A stretch of 64,000 nt of DNA from Maratus speciosus. Lineage: Eukaryota > Arthropoda > Arachnida > Araneae > Salticidae. Each line of letters starts with the position of its first letter. Within the stretch, counting starts at the first letter, position 1. This document shows positions 23,326 through 34,563 of the stretch, in pieces. A program made the translations under genes and the position numbers. The notes beneath the pieces were generated by a model. The model was not told the origin of the DNA. It did not search any database and saw nothing but the letters and a program-made list of their open reading frames with translations. The DNA is taken from the NCBI GenBank assembly GCA_963932465.1, contig OZ010788.1:672226484-672290483 (forward strand). Reading direction: 5' to 3'.

Positions 23326-24428
23326 AGAGAAATTCCATAAAAGAATTACAAATCGCGGACTTCAAATATTTTTTTCATACTCACTGAAGAATCACAGGTC
23401 TGTGAACGAATTTGGAGGGGGAAATACTGCGCAGCATTTTTTATTATGTGGGACTTTCTTTTTCTGTGCACAAATCGCGCGATCCCGCACGTTATTTCAA
23501 ACCCTGTCTCTCAAAGAAAACTTCAGTACTAGTGGAGTTTAGTTGGTTAGTTTTTTTTAAACGAACACAGGATTAAACAAATCTAGGATTGGGGGGGGGG
23601 GGGGGGCTGCCTTCGGCAACGTACTTCCCAGAAAGTAAGCTACGACCTCTTCTGTCTCGAAACAAGCAAACCTTGAATTATTGCGTTTTTTATTTCGAGC
23701 AAAATTAAATATTCAGCTTTCTTATAAGAACTTGATTCCAATTCGAATTTAATCACGGCAATTGCAAAAATTAACGGAGAGTTTTTTCTGTTTCAAAAAA
23801 AGTCAAAAAATCGCCTCAAAGCACGAACCCCCCCCCCCCCCCACCCCCCCGCTAAAAATCGCGTTAAAAATTCGGAAAAGATTAAAAAACCACAGGGAAC
23901 GAAATTAACTAATTGGGTGAAAGATTTAAGCCGGATTCCTTTTAGGAATGTCAAAAAAAAAAAAAAAAAAATCACCGCGAATTGCGAAAAAAACCCTTTA
24001 AAAATAACATTAAAAAATGGTTAAAAATTTAAATATCGCTTAAGAACCTCGAAAACACTTTATTGAAAAGAAGACAAAGTTTACTGGACAAAATATTGAA
24101 ATCGGATTATTTTTACTAATTTGAAATAATTGCTTCAAAATGCGAAAAAAATCGCATAAAAAATTAATTGAGAAATATCAGAAATTGCCTTCTCTATGCA
24201 TGAGTTCAGGCATACAGGTGCTGCCAAATCTTACGGCTGTCGGGCTGCATTGTTTTTTCAGAGTTCAGCGCGCACGCGTACACACACAGAGACAGACAAG
24301 CATCTATCTTTATTATTACAGTCGCATCATGATATTATAATTTTTATCATCTTGATAAAATTTAGTGTATATTATCATGATCTGCTTTACCTAATATATT
24401 CGACAGATTCTGTGGTAAAAACATGAAT
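23326..24428. other. interior of the large element, with G and C homopolymers
   Basis: A run of 16 G at 23591-23606 and interrupted C runs at 23828-23850 are the only marked features. They give glycine- or proline-rich frames that should be ignored. No domain is visible. Confidence 0.45.
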
Positions 24429-24430
24429 TA

Positions 24431-24605
24431 CCGAAATTTCCGGCCTATAATCCGCGGATCAAACAGTTATGTCCGGACCCAGAAATCTTGTTTCATAAAA
24501 CGTAACTTGTTAAATCGTGATAAATATTTAACTTCAATAATGAAATAAAATTTCTGGGTCGAAACACGATTGTTTGATCCGCGGATTATAGGCTGGAAAT
24601 TATGG
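24431..24605. mobile_element. MITE, about 175 bp, inside the large element
   Basis: The left arm is CCGAAATTTCCGGCCTATAA then TCCGCGGATCAAACAG. The right arm contains TTTGATCCGCGGATTATAGG then CTGGAAATTATGG. TA sits on both sides (24429-24430 and 24606-24607). Confidence 0.8.
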
Positions 24606-24626
24606 TATTAATAAATATTATAATTA

Positions 24627-25558
24627 CAGTAGAGCCACGATTATCCGCGGTGCGGATTGTCCGCAAAGCGATTTTTTTTTTTTTATAATTTTAAGTCAAC
24701 AATAAGTAAAATACAATAAGCCCTACTAATAAATATAAACAGATTAATTCGTGTATTCGAAAGTAATAGAAGAATATTATTAGTTCGGTTGCCACATTTA
24801 AAATACAGTAGAACCCCGCTAATCCGAACTAATTGGGACCCGTGCGTGTTCGGATTACAAAAAATTCGAATTACCCGAAATTCTGATAAAAATAGAAAAG
24901 AAAAAGGTGTTTGCTAAAAGAAAATGCAAGTTATAAGTACGCAGTAATACAATAAATATCGTCTAAACCAGCATCCTAAGGCAAGCTGAATAATCCGACA
25001 AGACTTTAAAAAAAAAGTATTGCTTGTTTAATCACTCTTTATATTTATAATAATCTAATGGAACTTCAGAATAAGAAATTGCGTAACAACTCTTTACAAA
25101 AGGTACAAAATCGCGAATCTATATACATAGCTCATTCCATACGTCAACAAGGAGGGTGAAGAAAACATTTCTGTAGATGATTTGTGAAATCAAGCTGTTG
25201 AAAAGAAAAATAAATTTTTATGATCTGATCTTTTTGCATTAAAAAAAAATTATTTTATAGTGAGTGGCAAAACAAACTGATGTTCGGGATTTTTTAAGGT
25301 GGCTTCTATGAGTAGGCCTACAGTGTATGTTTTTATTTTATATTCGTGTACATATGTTGTACTTTTACATTATTGAATTTTTTTTTCTATTCAAGCTGTT
25401 TAAAGAATAAAAAACATGCTTTACTGCCATTGTTTGTTTAATTCTAACTTCAGTTTTTTTCTTAACTTCAGATTTTCAGGTTTTTTCGGATTATCCGCAA
25501 TTTTTGTTATCCGCGGTGCCCTTGCCACTCAATTCCGCGGATAATCGGGGCTCTACTG
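24627..25558. mobile_element. Tigger/pogo-like non-autonomous element
   Basis: The left end is CAGTAGAGCCACGATTATCC and the right end is GGATAATCGGGGCTCTACTG, both beside TA. These ends are the known Tigger/pogo signature. A second left end of the same type (CAGTAGAACCCCGCTAATCC) starts at 24806 and has no matching right end nearby, so an older or truncated copy may be nested. No transposase is readable. Confidence 0.85.
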
Positions 25559-26171
25559 TATTTATATAGACTTTCCTACAAAATTTCTTGGGTCCCTCCG
25601 GTAATCCCTAAGAAGTTATGGAGCCACATTCTGAAAAACTTTCGTGCGTATGTACTGGTGTACCGCATGTATTATCTGAGATTTATCATCCGGAAAAATT
25701 TCATCTACAAGACTTTGACTGAGATAATTTTAGATCTCATGAAGTGTTCCTTTGTGCCTATAGAAGTTTCCACCTTGATTAAAGGCCTTTTTAAATCTTT
25801 ATAAGAAGTTAGGGTGTCAAAGGTTTTACATTTGTGAGTACACTTAGTCACTGTCTTATGTCACTGCGGTAAGGACATTTGCATATCTTTTTTTTTTTTT
25901 TTTTTTTTTTTTTCACCAGTAGATTTAGTTTTGATGTTTTGAACCCCTTCTCATCCCTCCTCACGCCAACAAAAATCGCGTTTGAGCCCTTTTTAAAAAA
26001 ATATTACACAATTATACCTTCTAAGATAAAAACCTGTCTAAAACGGAAATTCGACCGGTTTCATGGGGTTCCGTTTTAGCAGGTTTTGCTATATGAGATA
26101 TTGTTTGTATCCAACATGTTCAGGTTTAAAAGTCTGGGCACCCCCCCGTTCAAAAGGCTGGTTACGCCTAT
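25559..26171. other. right interior of the large element
   Basis: No gene seen. It contains a T run at 25889-25912 and TAAAACGGAAATTCGACCGG. It ends in the GC-rich inverted terminus. Confidence 0.4.
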
Positions 26172-26394
26172 GTTAGGTCTAGTGCCACATTTAAAACTCA
26201 TTTCCGCCTGAAATGGCGCAATATTTCAAAAATTCTATCAACTACTGGCGCGGTCACCCTATTTGCTTGTTTCTCTATATTAATTTTAAACATCTCAATA
26301 AAATCAGCTGTAGGCGTTTTTAGTGTTGACTCTTTCATTCATGATAACCTCATATGAGGTTTTATTGTACAAGAATCTTTAGAGGGCCATACGT

Positions 26395-27460
26395 TTTTAC
26401 TTTCTTCTATCTTTACAAGAAGAAAGTATTGGATTCGTGAAAATTTTCGACTTTCGGTTTTCGACGGATTTACACGTTTTAGGCGTCAGGGATTGCGAAA
26501 AACATGTTTTTACAAAATGTCTGTCTGTGAATCTGTGCATCTGTGAGTCTGTCTGTCTGTATGTGACTCAAATTTTGTGGGCGCTCTATCTCAAGAACTA
26601 ATACACGGAATTTAATACAAATTTATATTCAGTTAGCCCCTGATATAAATTGGTTCTGATTAGTTTTTGGTGCAAATCGCTCAACAGGTGACGCTGCGAT
26701 TCAGCCTTTTTCACGATTTCCGCAATAGCTCAATCTCCACAACTAATGCACGGATTTTCATCAAACTTCAGAATCAGTTAGTCCTTGACATGAATTGAAG
26801 TTTTGTACATTTTGGTGTAAATCGCTCAAGAGGTGGCGCTGCTATACTGTATTTTTTACGATTTCCGCAATAGCTCTATCTCCACAACTAATGAACGGAT
26901 TTTCATCAAACTTCAGATTCAGTTAGTCCTGGACATGAATTGAAGTTTTGTACATTTTGGTGTAAATCGCTCAACAGGTGGCGCTGCTATACTGTATTTT
27001 TTACGATTTCCGCAATAGCTCTATCTCAACAACTAATGCTTGAATTTTCATCAAACTTCAGATTCAAGTATACTTTGATATGAATTAGTGCAGTTTGTGT
27101 TTTGGTGCAAATCGCTCAACAGGTGGCGCTGCTATGCTGCACTTTTCAGAATTTCCATTATAGCTGTATCTCAAGAACTAATGCAATAATTTTCACCAAA
27201 CTTCAGAATCAGTTAATCCTTGACATGAATTGACATATTGTACATTTTGGTGTAAATCGCTCAACAGGTGGCGCTGCTATGCTGTATTTTTCAGAATTTC
27301 CACTATAAGTGTATCTCAAGAACTAAGGCACGAATTTTTATCAAACTTGAAATTCAGATACACTTCGATATGAATTGGTTCTAAATTGATGTAATTTCTT
27401 GTACTATTTAAATGATTTAATTGACATGATTTATATAGAAGAAAGTTTTGTGATGGCCAC
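26395..27460 (+). mobile_element. minisatellite-carrying element, cargo type 1
   Basis: It opens with a perfect 10-bp hairpin (ACTTTCTTCT, nine-base loop, AGAAGAAAGT). It continues through TTTTCGACTTTCGG, GACGGATTTACACGTTTTAG and a GTCTGTCTG tract. About five tandem copies of a roughly 150-bp unit follow (CTATCTCAA-AACTAATG, TTTTCATCAAACTTCAGATT, CAACAGGTGGCGCTGCTAT). It ends TATAGAAGAAAGTTTTGTG. The first 12 bases and the ATAGAAGAAAGT near the end are inverted partners. Copies are at 55632 and 57351. Superfamily unknown. Confidence 0.75.
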
Positions 27461-27889
27461 AACATACTAGTTTATTTTTACTATGTTATCCCATCTATAC
27501 TTAATAGGAAGTCGAATAATGATTCTGAAATACAGCAATAGATAGAAGAAGTATTTTTTTTTTTCGAACAGTCAGTTTTTTTTTCTGTTTTACATTCAAG
27601 AATATTCTGCAGTTTTTTAGAGAAAACAATGTGAGCAGAAATTTTTACTTGCTACTTTGTGTTAGTCAAAGTTTAAATTATCACAAAAATTATTCAAAAT
27701 TTGATAATAATAAATTTCTTGTACCGGAAACTTTTATAAAGTTCGTTTTATAACAATTTAATAAATAGTTCAACTTTTCAAAATTCCCAATTTTATTTTT
27801 TAATTTTAATTGTCTAGATATAATACTTTGTCAGCATCAATTTCTTTAAAGAAACATTACGATAATTTCATTTAAGATAAAACAAAAAT
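27461..27889. other. unannotated AT-rich spacer
   Basis: Nothing recognisable before the start of alpha copy C. Confidence 0.5.
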
Positions 27890-28838
27890 AAAAAAAAAAA
27901 GTAAACAAGTGGAAAAATAAATATTTATTAAACTGAAACTTCCGAAAAACAATTTTTTAAACATTCCACTTGCTCACACCATATATCTCAAAATTTTCTA
28001 TCAAGTTATTATTTTCACAAATCCGGGTTCTTTTCTACAGAAAAACCTTTTGATTTATGACTTCGGTGGTCACATATGTCGCAGATTGGTCTGGTAGAGT
28101 TAAAGTAAAAAATAAATGAATAAACCTACATTACTGCTTGATATAAAATATTTCGATGTAGCTTTGACTTTACCAATAGGAGATAAAATTTTCGAGAGCC
28201 AATATTAAATTCGGAAATATCAAGAAAACTGATACATGTCAGGATTAAACGTAGCGTTGTGGATGTGGTTATCAATCTCGCGCAAAATGTTATGACATAT
28301 TTACGTAAATTGTAAACATACTACGTGTTTAACATACTCCAGGTATCCGAGTTTCATTTAATATAAGTGGTTTTAGATTTCGGTTTTACGTTCGCTTAAA
28401 TTGATATTTGTTGCTAAATAAAGTATCGTAAAATATTCGAGTTTAGTAATTTTTCGGAAATGGGATATTTGGAATTCGAAACTTGTTGGTTAAATATCTC
28501 CCAGAGACTTTTGAATGCTCTTGTGTTTAGAGAATAAATTGTATGTCATTTTTATTATTGCTTCCTGTTACTAGATGTTGTCGATTACATGTTCAATTGA
28601 TGACTTTTCTAAATATAAGTTTGTTTAAAGTTTATCGTTGCGTTATTTTTATATATTAATTTCTGTCTTTCTCTACTAATGAATATGCACGCATTAGAAG
28701 TTACTGAAATTGTTTAAAAGAGGTGTAATATTATATTAATATTGTCTAAAAACATGCATGAAATATATTTTAAAAATCTGAAGGATAGCGGTAACTTCAG
28801 TTGTATTTAATGAAAAAAAGAGGTAAGTACCTCTTTAA

Positions 28839-29048
28839 CCCTTTATCGGGTACGTCAATTCTGTGGCTGAAATGTTGAAAAGGTTTACTGCCACCAGAAT
28901 CTTCAAAGAAATTGATTTGAAAATAAAATGCGGATTTTACATCACGTGCATTATAAGAACAAAATTTGTTACTAAAATTTCCTGTGCGAATGGATCAGTT
29001 TTCAATAAAAATTAAGTGGGGAGTATATTCCCATTTCCCAGTAAAGGT
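28839..29048. mobile_element. piggyBac-like MITE (TTAA flanks)
   Basis: TTAA at 28835-28838 and 29049-29052. Ends are CCCTTTATCGGG and CCCAGTAAAGGT. It is 210 bp and belongs with the other TTAA copies of this size. Confidence 0.75.
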
Positions 29049-30299
29049 TTAATTCATAGAAAACTCTTTATAACTGGAGACACGAAAGGAAGGAAGTGCT
29101 GTGTCACATTTTTTCACTAAATTTACTTTATTTTATTGATAATTATTTAGTAATTTAGTTATTATTTACTAATTGACTTGAGATTAAACACTAAGATTCG
29201 AATTATGCTTGAAATGCATGTGATATTATTTTTTATATATTCGATATTTATTTATTTAAATAAAAATAATGATTTTTAATATTTAATAGCTGAATCGTAT
29301 TACGTTTTCCTGAAAGGGTTTACTATCATTTCCAACATATACCTCGACAAAAATAAATCAAGAAAAACAATTAAGAAACAGCATCACTCTTCAATTTCTC
29401 TAAATTTAATTTTTTCTAATACAGAGCGCCGCAAAGAGTTACCGGAATTTTTGTGCAGAATTTTAAATGTTATTTAACCTTATAAAAGTATTATAAGTTC
29501 CGAGGTTAAACGTGGAAGTTACGAATTCTACTATTTATAAATTAAATAGATATGTTGTAATCTGAAAAAGTGGTGCATGTACCTATACATAACTCCACCG
29601 AAAAAGTGGTGCCCGTACCGTTACATAACACCACCGAAAAAGTCGTGTTCATTCTATTACATAACACCAATTACCCCTTGCGTATTCACATTGTATGTCG
29701 TTTATTTTGACGTAAAGGTTCATTTACATATAAATATAGTGAATGTAATTTAATTTCCAAAAGCAACACCGTGTTTTTATTGCATGTTTAAGTTCGCTTA
29801 CCAAAATACGTATCTGTACAACTTTTCATCAATTTTGAGTAGAAAGTATCAGTAAGTAATATATATTTTTTAAATGAAACAATTAACATTCCAGAAAACG
29901 TAAGTTATTTAGATATAACTCAAGCAGCTAATGCACCGGCTACGCATTTTTGTTTTCAATCTAGATCATACAGTTTTCAAAATTAATAAAATAAAAAGTG
30001 TCTGCAGGGTACCTTGACACGTTTTGCACATGTTTAGAGAAAAAAAAATCAGTTTAAAAGGCGTTTTCTGTTTATAAAAAGCAAAATTCCGAAAGTCTTC
30101 AAATTTTGTGTTTTTAAAATGGGGTCTAAATACCGGCTACCTAAGTTTTCTTCCAAAAGATCACACAAATAGAGCTAATGACAATTATTAAGCAATAAGA
30201 ATATTATTTTAATAAATTTTATTGATTAATAACATTTCTTATGCCCAGAAAAAGTACCCAATATTTAATAAACAAGTATTTTTGTCAAATTTATAAAAT

Positions 30300-30722
30300 T
30301 CTTACAAGTTTCGAGTAGCTAAAAATCTAATTTATCCCTTATTAGCTCGAAACAATGATATGTCAATTAATAATAAATTGCTCCTTTACAACTCCTTTTT
30401 AAGACCAATTTTAACTTATGGATGCCAAATTTGGAGTTATGCTGCTTATAGTCACATCAAACTTCTTATACAATCTCAAAATTCTACCATCAGACTAATT
30501 TATGATGTGCCTTATTATATTCGAAATTATCATCTTTATAAAGATATTGACTATCCCAGATTAAATACTCACATTCAAGATTTAAATATTAACTTTCATC
30601 TTTCTTTGGAAAACTCTGAAAATAGTGCTTTAAATACTCTCCCAGTGTACGATATTTTTGACATCCATAACAGAAAAAGACCTAAGTTAGGTATGATTTT
30701 AAATGCTCTGCATATCTTTTAA
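30300..30722 (+). pseudogene. jockey-type non-LTR reverse transcriptase, C-terminal fragment
   Basis: An open plus-strand frame, readable from about 30300 to the TAA at 30720-30722, encodes the thumb and C-terminal part of a LINE ORF2. Diagnostic text is SINNKLLLYNSFLRPILTYG followed by CQIWSYAA, then RLIYDVPYYIRN and DIDYPRL. This is the usual jockey-clade arrangement after the polymerase palm. The palm, with its catalytic FADD box, and the endonuclease are absent, as expected of a 5'-truncated copy. The frame continues to a natural stop and is followed by a long 3' UTR and A-rich tail. It is a dead insertion that only keeps its last exon-less segment. Confidence 0.85.
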
Positions 30723-31410
30723 ATTTAATCTTCAAACCCTTAAAATTCTCTTTTAATTATTAGTTTTTCTGTAAATTTTTAAAGTTTTCCCTTAATGCTC
30801 CGCTCAACAAACTAAAAAGATTCCAATAGCAACTTCTCCCAGCCAGTTAAATTCCTTTCTTCTAAGCTAAGCTCCTCCTCTTTTCCCCTGCACCATTAAA
30901 TAGACCCGCTTTCCGAGCGGATCGCCATTTTCCCCCCCAGACTCAGCTGTGGACGGTGCTCCCAATCCGTGGTGAATCGATGTCTCAAAGGGCCTTTTTC
31001 AAGGCCAAATGACTGCGAACATCTGTGCAGCCATGGTAGCCTGGACCCGCGATGAAGCGTGGGCTAGGCGCGGGAGTTACTATCCATTGAGTATTTTAAT
31101 TATCTTTTGTTTTTTAAATTTTTAACTGTTAGTAATTTTTTAATTTTTTTTTCTTTTTACTTTTCATTTTGAGCTCAGGAATTACTTGTTTCTCCCCCCC
31201 CCCCATTTTTAAGCATTTTTTCCCAGTACTGCCATGATTCAGTTCCTGTTAGGCTTCCATTGTGTTACTGTCGGGGATGTGGGGCAGTGGCCCCAGGCTC
31301 CTCGAAAAACCGTCAGAAGTAGTTTAAAATTCTTTACGATTATCTCTCACAGTCTACTTCCCATTATGTTTCTAGTTTTGTTTTCTAATGTGTAAAACAA
31401 AAAAAAAAGC
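30723..31410 (+). mobile_element. 3' UTR and A-rich tail of the jockey copy
   Basis: It follows the reverse transcriptase stop. It is less AT-rich (TGCACCATTAAATAGACCCG, GATGAAGCGTGGGCTAGGCG) and ends with TGTGTAAAACAAAAAAAAAA near 31410. The homopolymer C run at 31194-31204 lies inside. Confidence 0.65.
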
Positions 31411-31681
31411 TTTCTGATTGAAATGAGAATTCTCTTATCCAAAAAAATCACAAACATAATATCGCTCTCTGCGTCGGTGCAGTCCCTATCAGCCTACATA
31501 TCGCATTCTTAACATTGAACCCAGAATCCCCTCCCCCATTCTTGTCCACAGAGAAAGCACCCATGCAGAAGACACAAATTGCATCATCTTCTTCTGTTGG
31601 ATATTTTCCTTTTTCACTTTTTTAACCCTCTCGCTGAGTAATTTTTTTTTATCAAAATAGCTTCAAAAATTGCGTATTTAA

Positions 31682-31893
31682 CCCCTTTGCTACGAGCCTC
31701 TTTTAAGAATTTTTATTCTTTTGTCACCGGTTTTTCAAAACAAAAATTTTTGTCTGATTTAATCGGGAAAATTCTCCGATTAAATAAGGCAAATTTTTCA
31801 ATAAAAAAAATAATTGGTAGGAATAATCAAGGAGGGTTAATTAGACAGGCAAAATTGCATCCCTGAGGAAATCTCGGGTTCGCAGCGAAAGGG
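31682..31893. mobile_element. piggyBac-like MITE (TTAA flanks)
   Basis: TTAA at 31678-31681 and 31894-31897. Ends are CCCCTTTGCTACGAGCC and CGCAGCGAAAGGG. It is 212 bp, and its middle matches 36345-36543 in the opposite orientation (CCGGTTTTTCAAAACA, GATTAAATAAGG). Another TTAACCCTCTCGCTGAG start just upstream at 31622 suggests a second, broken copy. Confidence 0.8.
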
Positions 31894-32171
31894 TTAAAAT
31901 CCAATTTCTGCCTCTTTCGCCTGGTTTACTCCGTCATTTTTTTTCTTTGTCTTCACGTTTATTACAGGCAATTTTGGAGTATCCAACAGCGCTTTTTTGG
32001 GAAGTGATCCGGTAACCAATGTCGGTCCTGAAGAATCATGTCCACGGTTGCTTTTTTCACATTGCGAAATGGGACTGGAACTATTTTTGAACCATTTAAA
32101 TTAATTTATTAATTATGGAACTATTTAAAATTAATTTATTTTCCTCTCTTTCAAGCAGAGCAACCGAGACA

Positions 32172-32230
32172 GGTCCAAATACTGGCTAGCCGGTATTTAG
32201 ACCAGTCTAGTTAGCCGGTATTCGGACCAC
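32172..32230. repeat. palindromic junction of TAGCCGGTATTTAGACC ends
   Basis: GGTCCAAATACTGGCTA is directly followed by its near-complement GCCGGTATTTAGACC, then TTAGCCGGTATTCGGACC. Matching single ends lie at 30122 (GGTCTAAATACCGGCTA) and 32565 (TAGCCGGTATTTGGACC). The pattern looks like head-to-head termini of one DNA-transposon family. Confidence 0.6.
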
Positions 32231-32879
32231 TGCTATGTTTAAGTTAAAACCGGTATTACTCATTCATATAATAAAATACCAATAATGTACGCATTGCAGT
32301 TGAGAGCTAAATATGTCTAGAAAAAAACTTAATCAACAATTCAAGCCAATATACGATCAGTATATTTTTAAAAAATGAGAAACACACATGTGAAAAACTT
32401 TTTATGTGCCAGATTACGTCGATCCGACACTTTTTAATTTACTATTTGTAAATGAGACAGACTTCAGTGACGTACTTTTCGTAACTTTCTTCTCTCAATT
32501 AAAGCTACAAACTCTGCCTATCACCGCTAGGCTGCGTGGCGCTCAGTTCTCAGAGCACCTAGTAGCCGGTATTTGGACCTTTCCTCTACTATATGCTTAT
32601 TTAAATTTAATTTAAATTCTAAAATTGTTGACCACGCCATGAAAACTGATCATTTTCCGAGTTTTGAGAATGCGTATATAATTAGATCAGGCTGCAATCA
32701 TTTATGGAAGTCGTATGTTTTTGGAAGCTTGGTACCGCTGATTTAGCAATTAACGAGGCTGCATCTCTACCAATAGAATATTCACTTTTGTTTTAGCTAT
32801 ATTTTTTTGGCAACTTGGTGTAATGTTTTTCTACTTGTTGAACTTTAAAATCTAGTATCACTTTTACGTTAGGAATTAG

Positions 32880-32909
32880 CTGATGAGGGATTCAGAATGA
32901 ATCCGAAAC
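32880..32909 (+). ncRNA. hammerhead-ribozyme-like core (degenerate candidate)
   Basis: CTGATGA, then a perfect 6-bp hairpin (GGATTC, loop AGAAT, GAATCC), then GAAAC reproduces the two conserved strands of the hammerhead core around stem II. Upstream ACGTTA supplies ACG, able to pair with CGT after GAAA, and a UUA cleavage triplet. However, the eight bases left for stem I do not form a stem. Penelope-like retroelements are known to carry such ribozymes, and the flanking text could be such an element's end. It is probably inactive. Confidence 0.4.
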
Positions 32910-34563
32910 GTCCTTTTATATTGTTTTTAGTGTTTTTATCTTGTAATGTAATGTAATGTCTGTTATTTTGAAAGGTTTTTATATATATGCTTATACATAT
33001 AATATATATTTACTATATATGCGATTGAAATTATTAAATCGCATTATTTTGTAAAAGACCGACCATAACGCGCATGTTTTGGATAAATGTGTTTCTGAAA
33101 TATTAGTTATAATTAATAATGGTATTATTAAAAACTCATAAATAAAAAAATAGCATTGACTTTACTTTTATTTTGTCGACATTGGAATATCTGCATGTTC
33201 AAAAATTCCGTCTCGTAAAAATATTTAAGAATATAGAAAACATCTCGAATGTTAAACATACATTTGAAACTTAACAATTAAATATTTATTAATTTATAAT
33301 ATTCCCACCGACATTGTAAATTTTTTTTTTATATTTGAAGTATACACAAAGTAATAATTTTTTAAAGAAATTAAGATTTTAACATTGAAAATCTAATCAC
33401 AATTTAGAATTCTTTCAAATAAACTGAAATAATACTTAATTTTCTTTTAGAAAAAACAAAAAATAACACTTGATAACACATAACACTTGAACTGAAAACA
33501 AAACACGCATGTTTATATTTATGGTAATTATGTAAAAAGAAGGTCTTGAGATATTATGTAATTTCCTTTTTATAAGCTGAGTATACGCAGTTTTGAATTT
33601 AATGTTATTTATCTACGTTTGTTTTCCTAGAAATTCTAATTTTCAAGTTAATTCTCATAAATATTTTTAAAGATATCTCCGGAACATCAGAAATTAAAGA
33701 ACTGTGATTATTCTAAAATCATACGACGAAGTTTTTTTTTTCTTTATATTGTAAAAAAAAATGAACAAATATTTCATAAAAATATAATTAATTAATTAGA
33801 ATTGCATAAAACAAATTAAATGATATATTTAAAAAAAATTCTTCGTGTTTTTTCTTCTAAAACAAAAGACACTAAAAGAACAAAAAATACTATTTTCAAT
33901 GTTTCGGAATTATTTTTTCAAATATTCTTAATTTATATATTTAAAGATATGATTAAAACGATCTCTTAAAAAATGTAATTAATATTTCTTTCAATGAGAT
34001 TTTTCGCAGTTATTTTTCTAAGCTGCAAAATTAAAATTCTATATTATACAAAATTCCTAAATTTTGTTTATTGTGAATTTAAAGTAACAAAAACAACATA
34101 TTTTCTTCATTGTATTATAATTAAGTATAAAAAAGTTTTTTATTGCGTTAGTATTAACACTATAGTGTTAATACTAACTGACACATTTATGCGTCATTTA
34201 TAAAACTATCGTTAAGAAATACTAAATTCGCCCCAGAAAGTTCGAATTTGAATAGTTATTTTTGGTTATTACAATGATAAATATTTCGTGAATAAAATAA
34301 AATAAAATTAGTGTTAAAAATTTTATTGCCTGAAATCGAAATTCTGAATAAATAAACAGCCAGATTTGGCGACACTGTTTACAGCCTGCATATTATTATT
34401 AGAATCATGAGAAATTCAGTAGTGAAATTTAAAAAGAAATGCGTATTTATGGACAGTATAGCATTAAAATAAATAATGAGTATTTCGCGAATACTAATGA
34501 CTACTGATCAAACTTTTAAAATTAACGATCTTAGATTTATTTAAAAAATTAGATGTTTTAATA

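Larger units (their letters stand above)
21806..26172. mobile_element. large element with GC-rich inverted ends (CATAGGCGTAACCAG)
   Basis: The left end is CATAGGCGTAACCAGGGGGG with GGGCACCCCCCCG close by. The right end has GGGCACCCCCCCG then CTGGTTACGCCTATG. TTAGG is present just outside both ends (21801-21805 and 26173-26177), a possible 5-bp target duplication. The 4.37-kb interior holds a minisatellite, G and C tracts, and at least two younger TIR elements. I see no intact transposase, and the superfamily is uncertain. Confidence 0.6.
29935..33025. mobile_element. composite insertion in alpha copy C
   Basis: Alpha text stops near 29935 (AACTCAAGCAGCTAATG) and resumes near 33025 (TTTTGTAAAAGACCGACCATAACG). 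Copies A and B are continuous at this point (2395-2470 and 9735-9800). The block contains repeated ends of the form TAGCCGGTATTTAGACC (30122 inverted, 32172-32230 in both orientations, 32565). It also holds a jockey 3' end, a TTAA MITE and a hammerhead-like motif. The repeated ends suggest an outer pogo-like or other TIR element of about 2.45 kb (about 30122-32580) that collected later insertions. Confidence 0.55.

Noticed and set aside
22661..23542. Phe/Ser/Thr-rich repeat protein of 100-128 codons
   Set aside because: It follows the 33-base period of a minisatellite, changes frame at 32-base steps and has no signal, domain or splice structure.
23591..23850. Possible G-quadruplex regulatory site
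   Set aside because: Plain G and C homopolymers inside a decayed element. No gene nearby to regulate.
26395..27460. CRISPR-like array
   Set aside because: The units are about 150 bases, repeat end to end without unique spacers, and lie in eukaryotic DNA inside a transposon-like head and tail.
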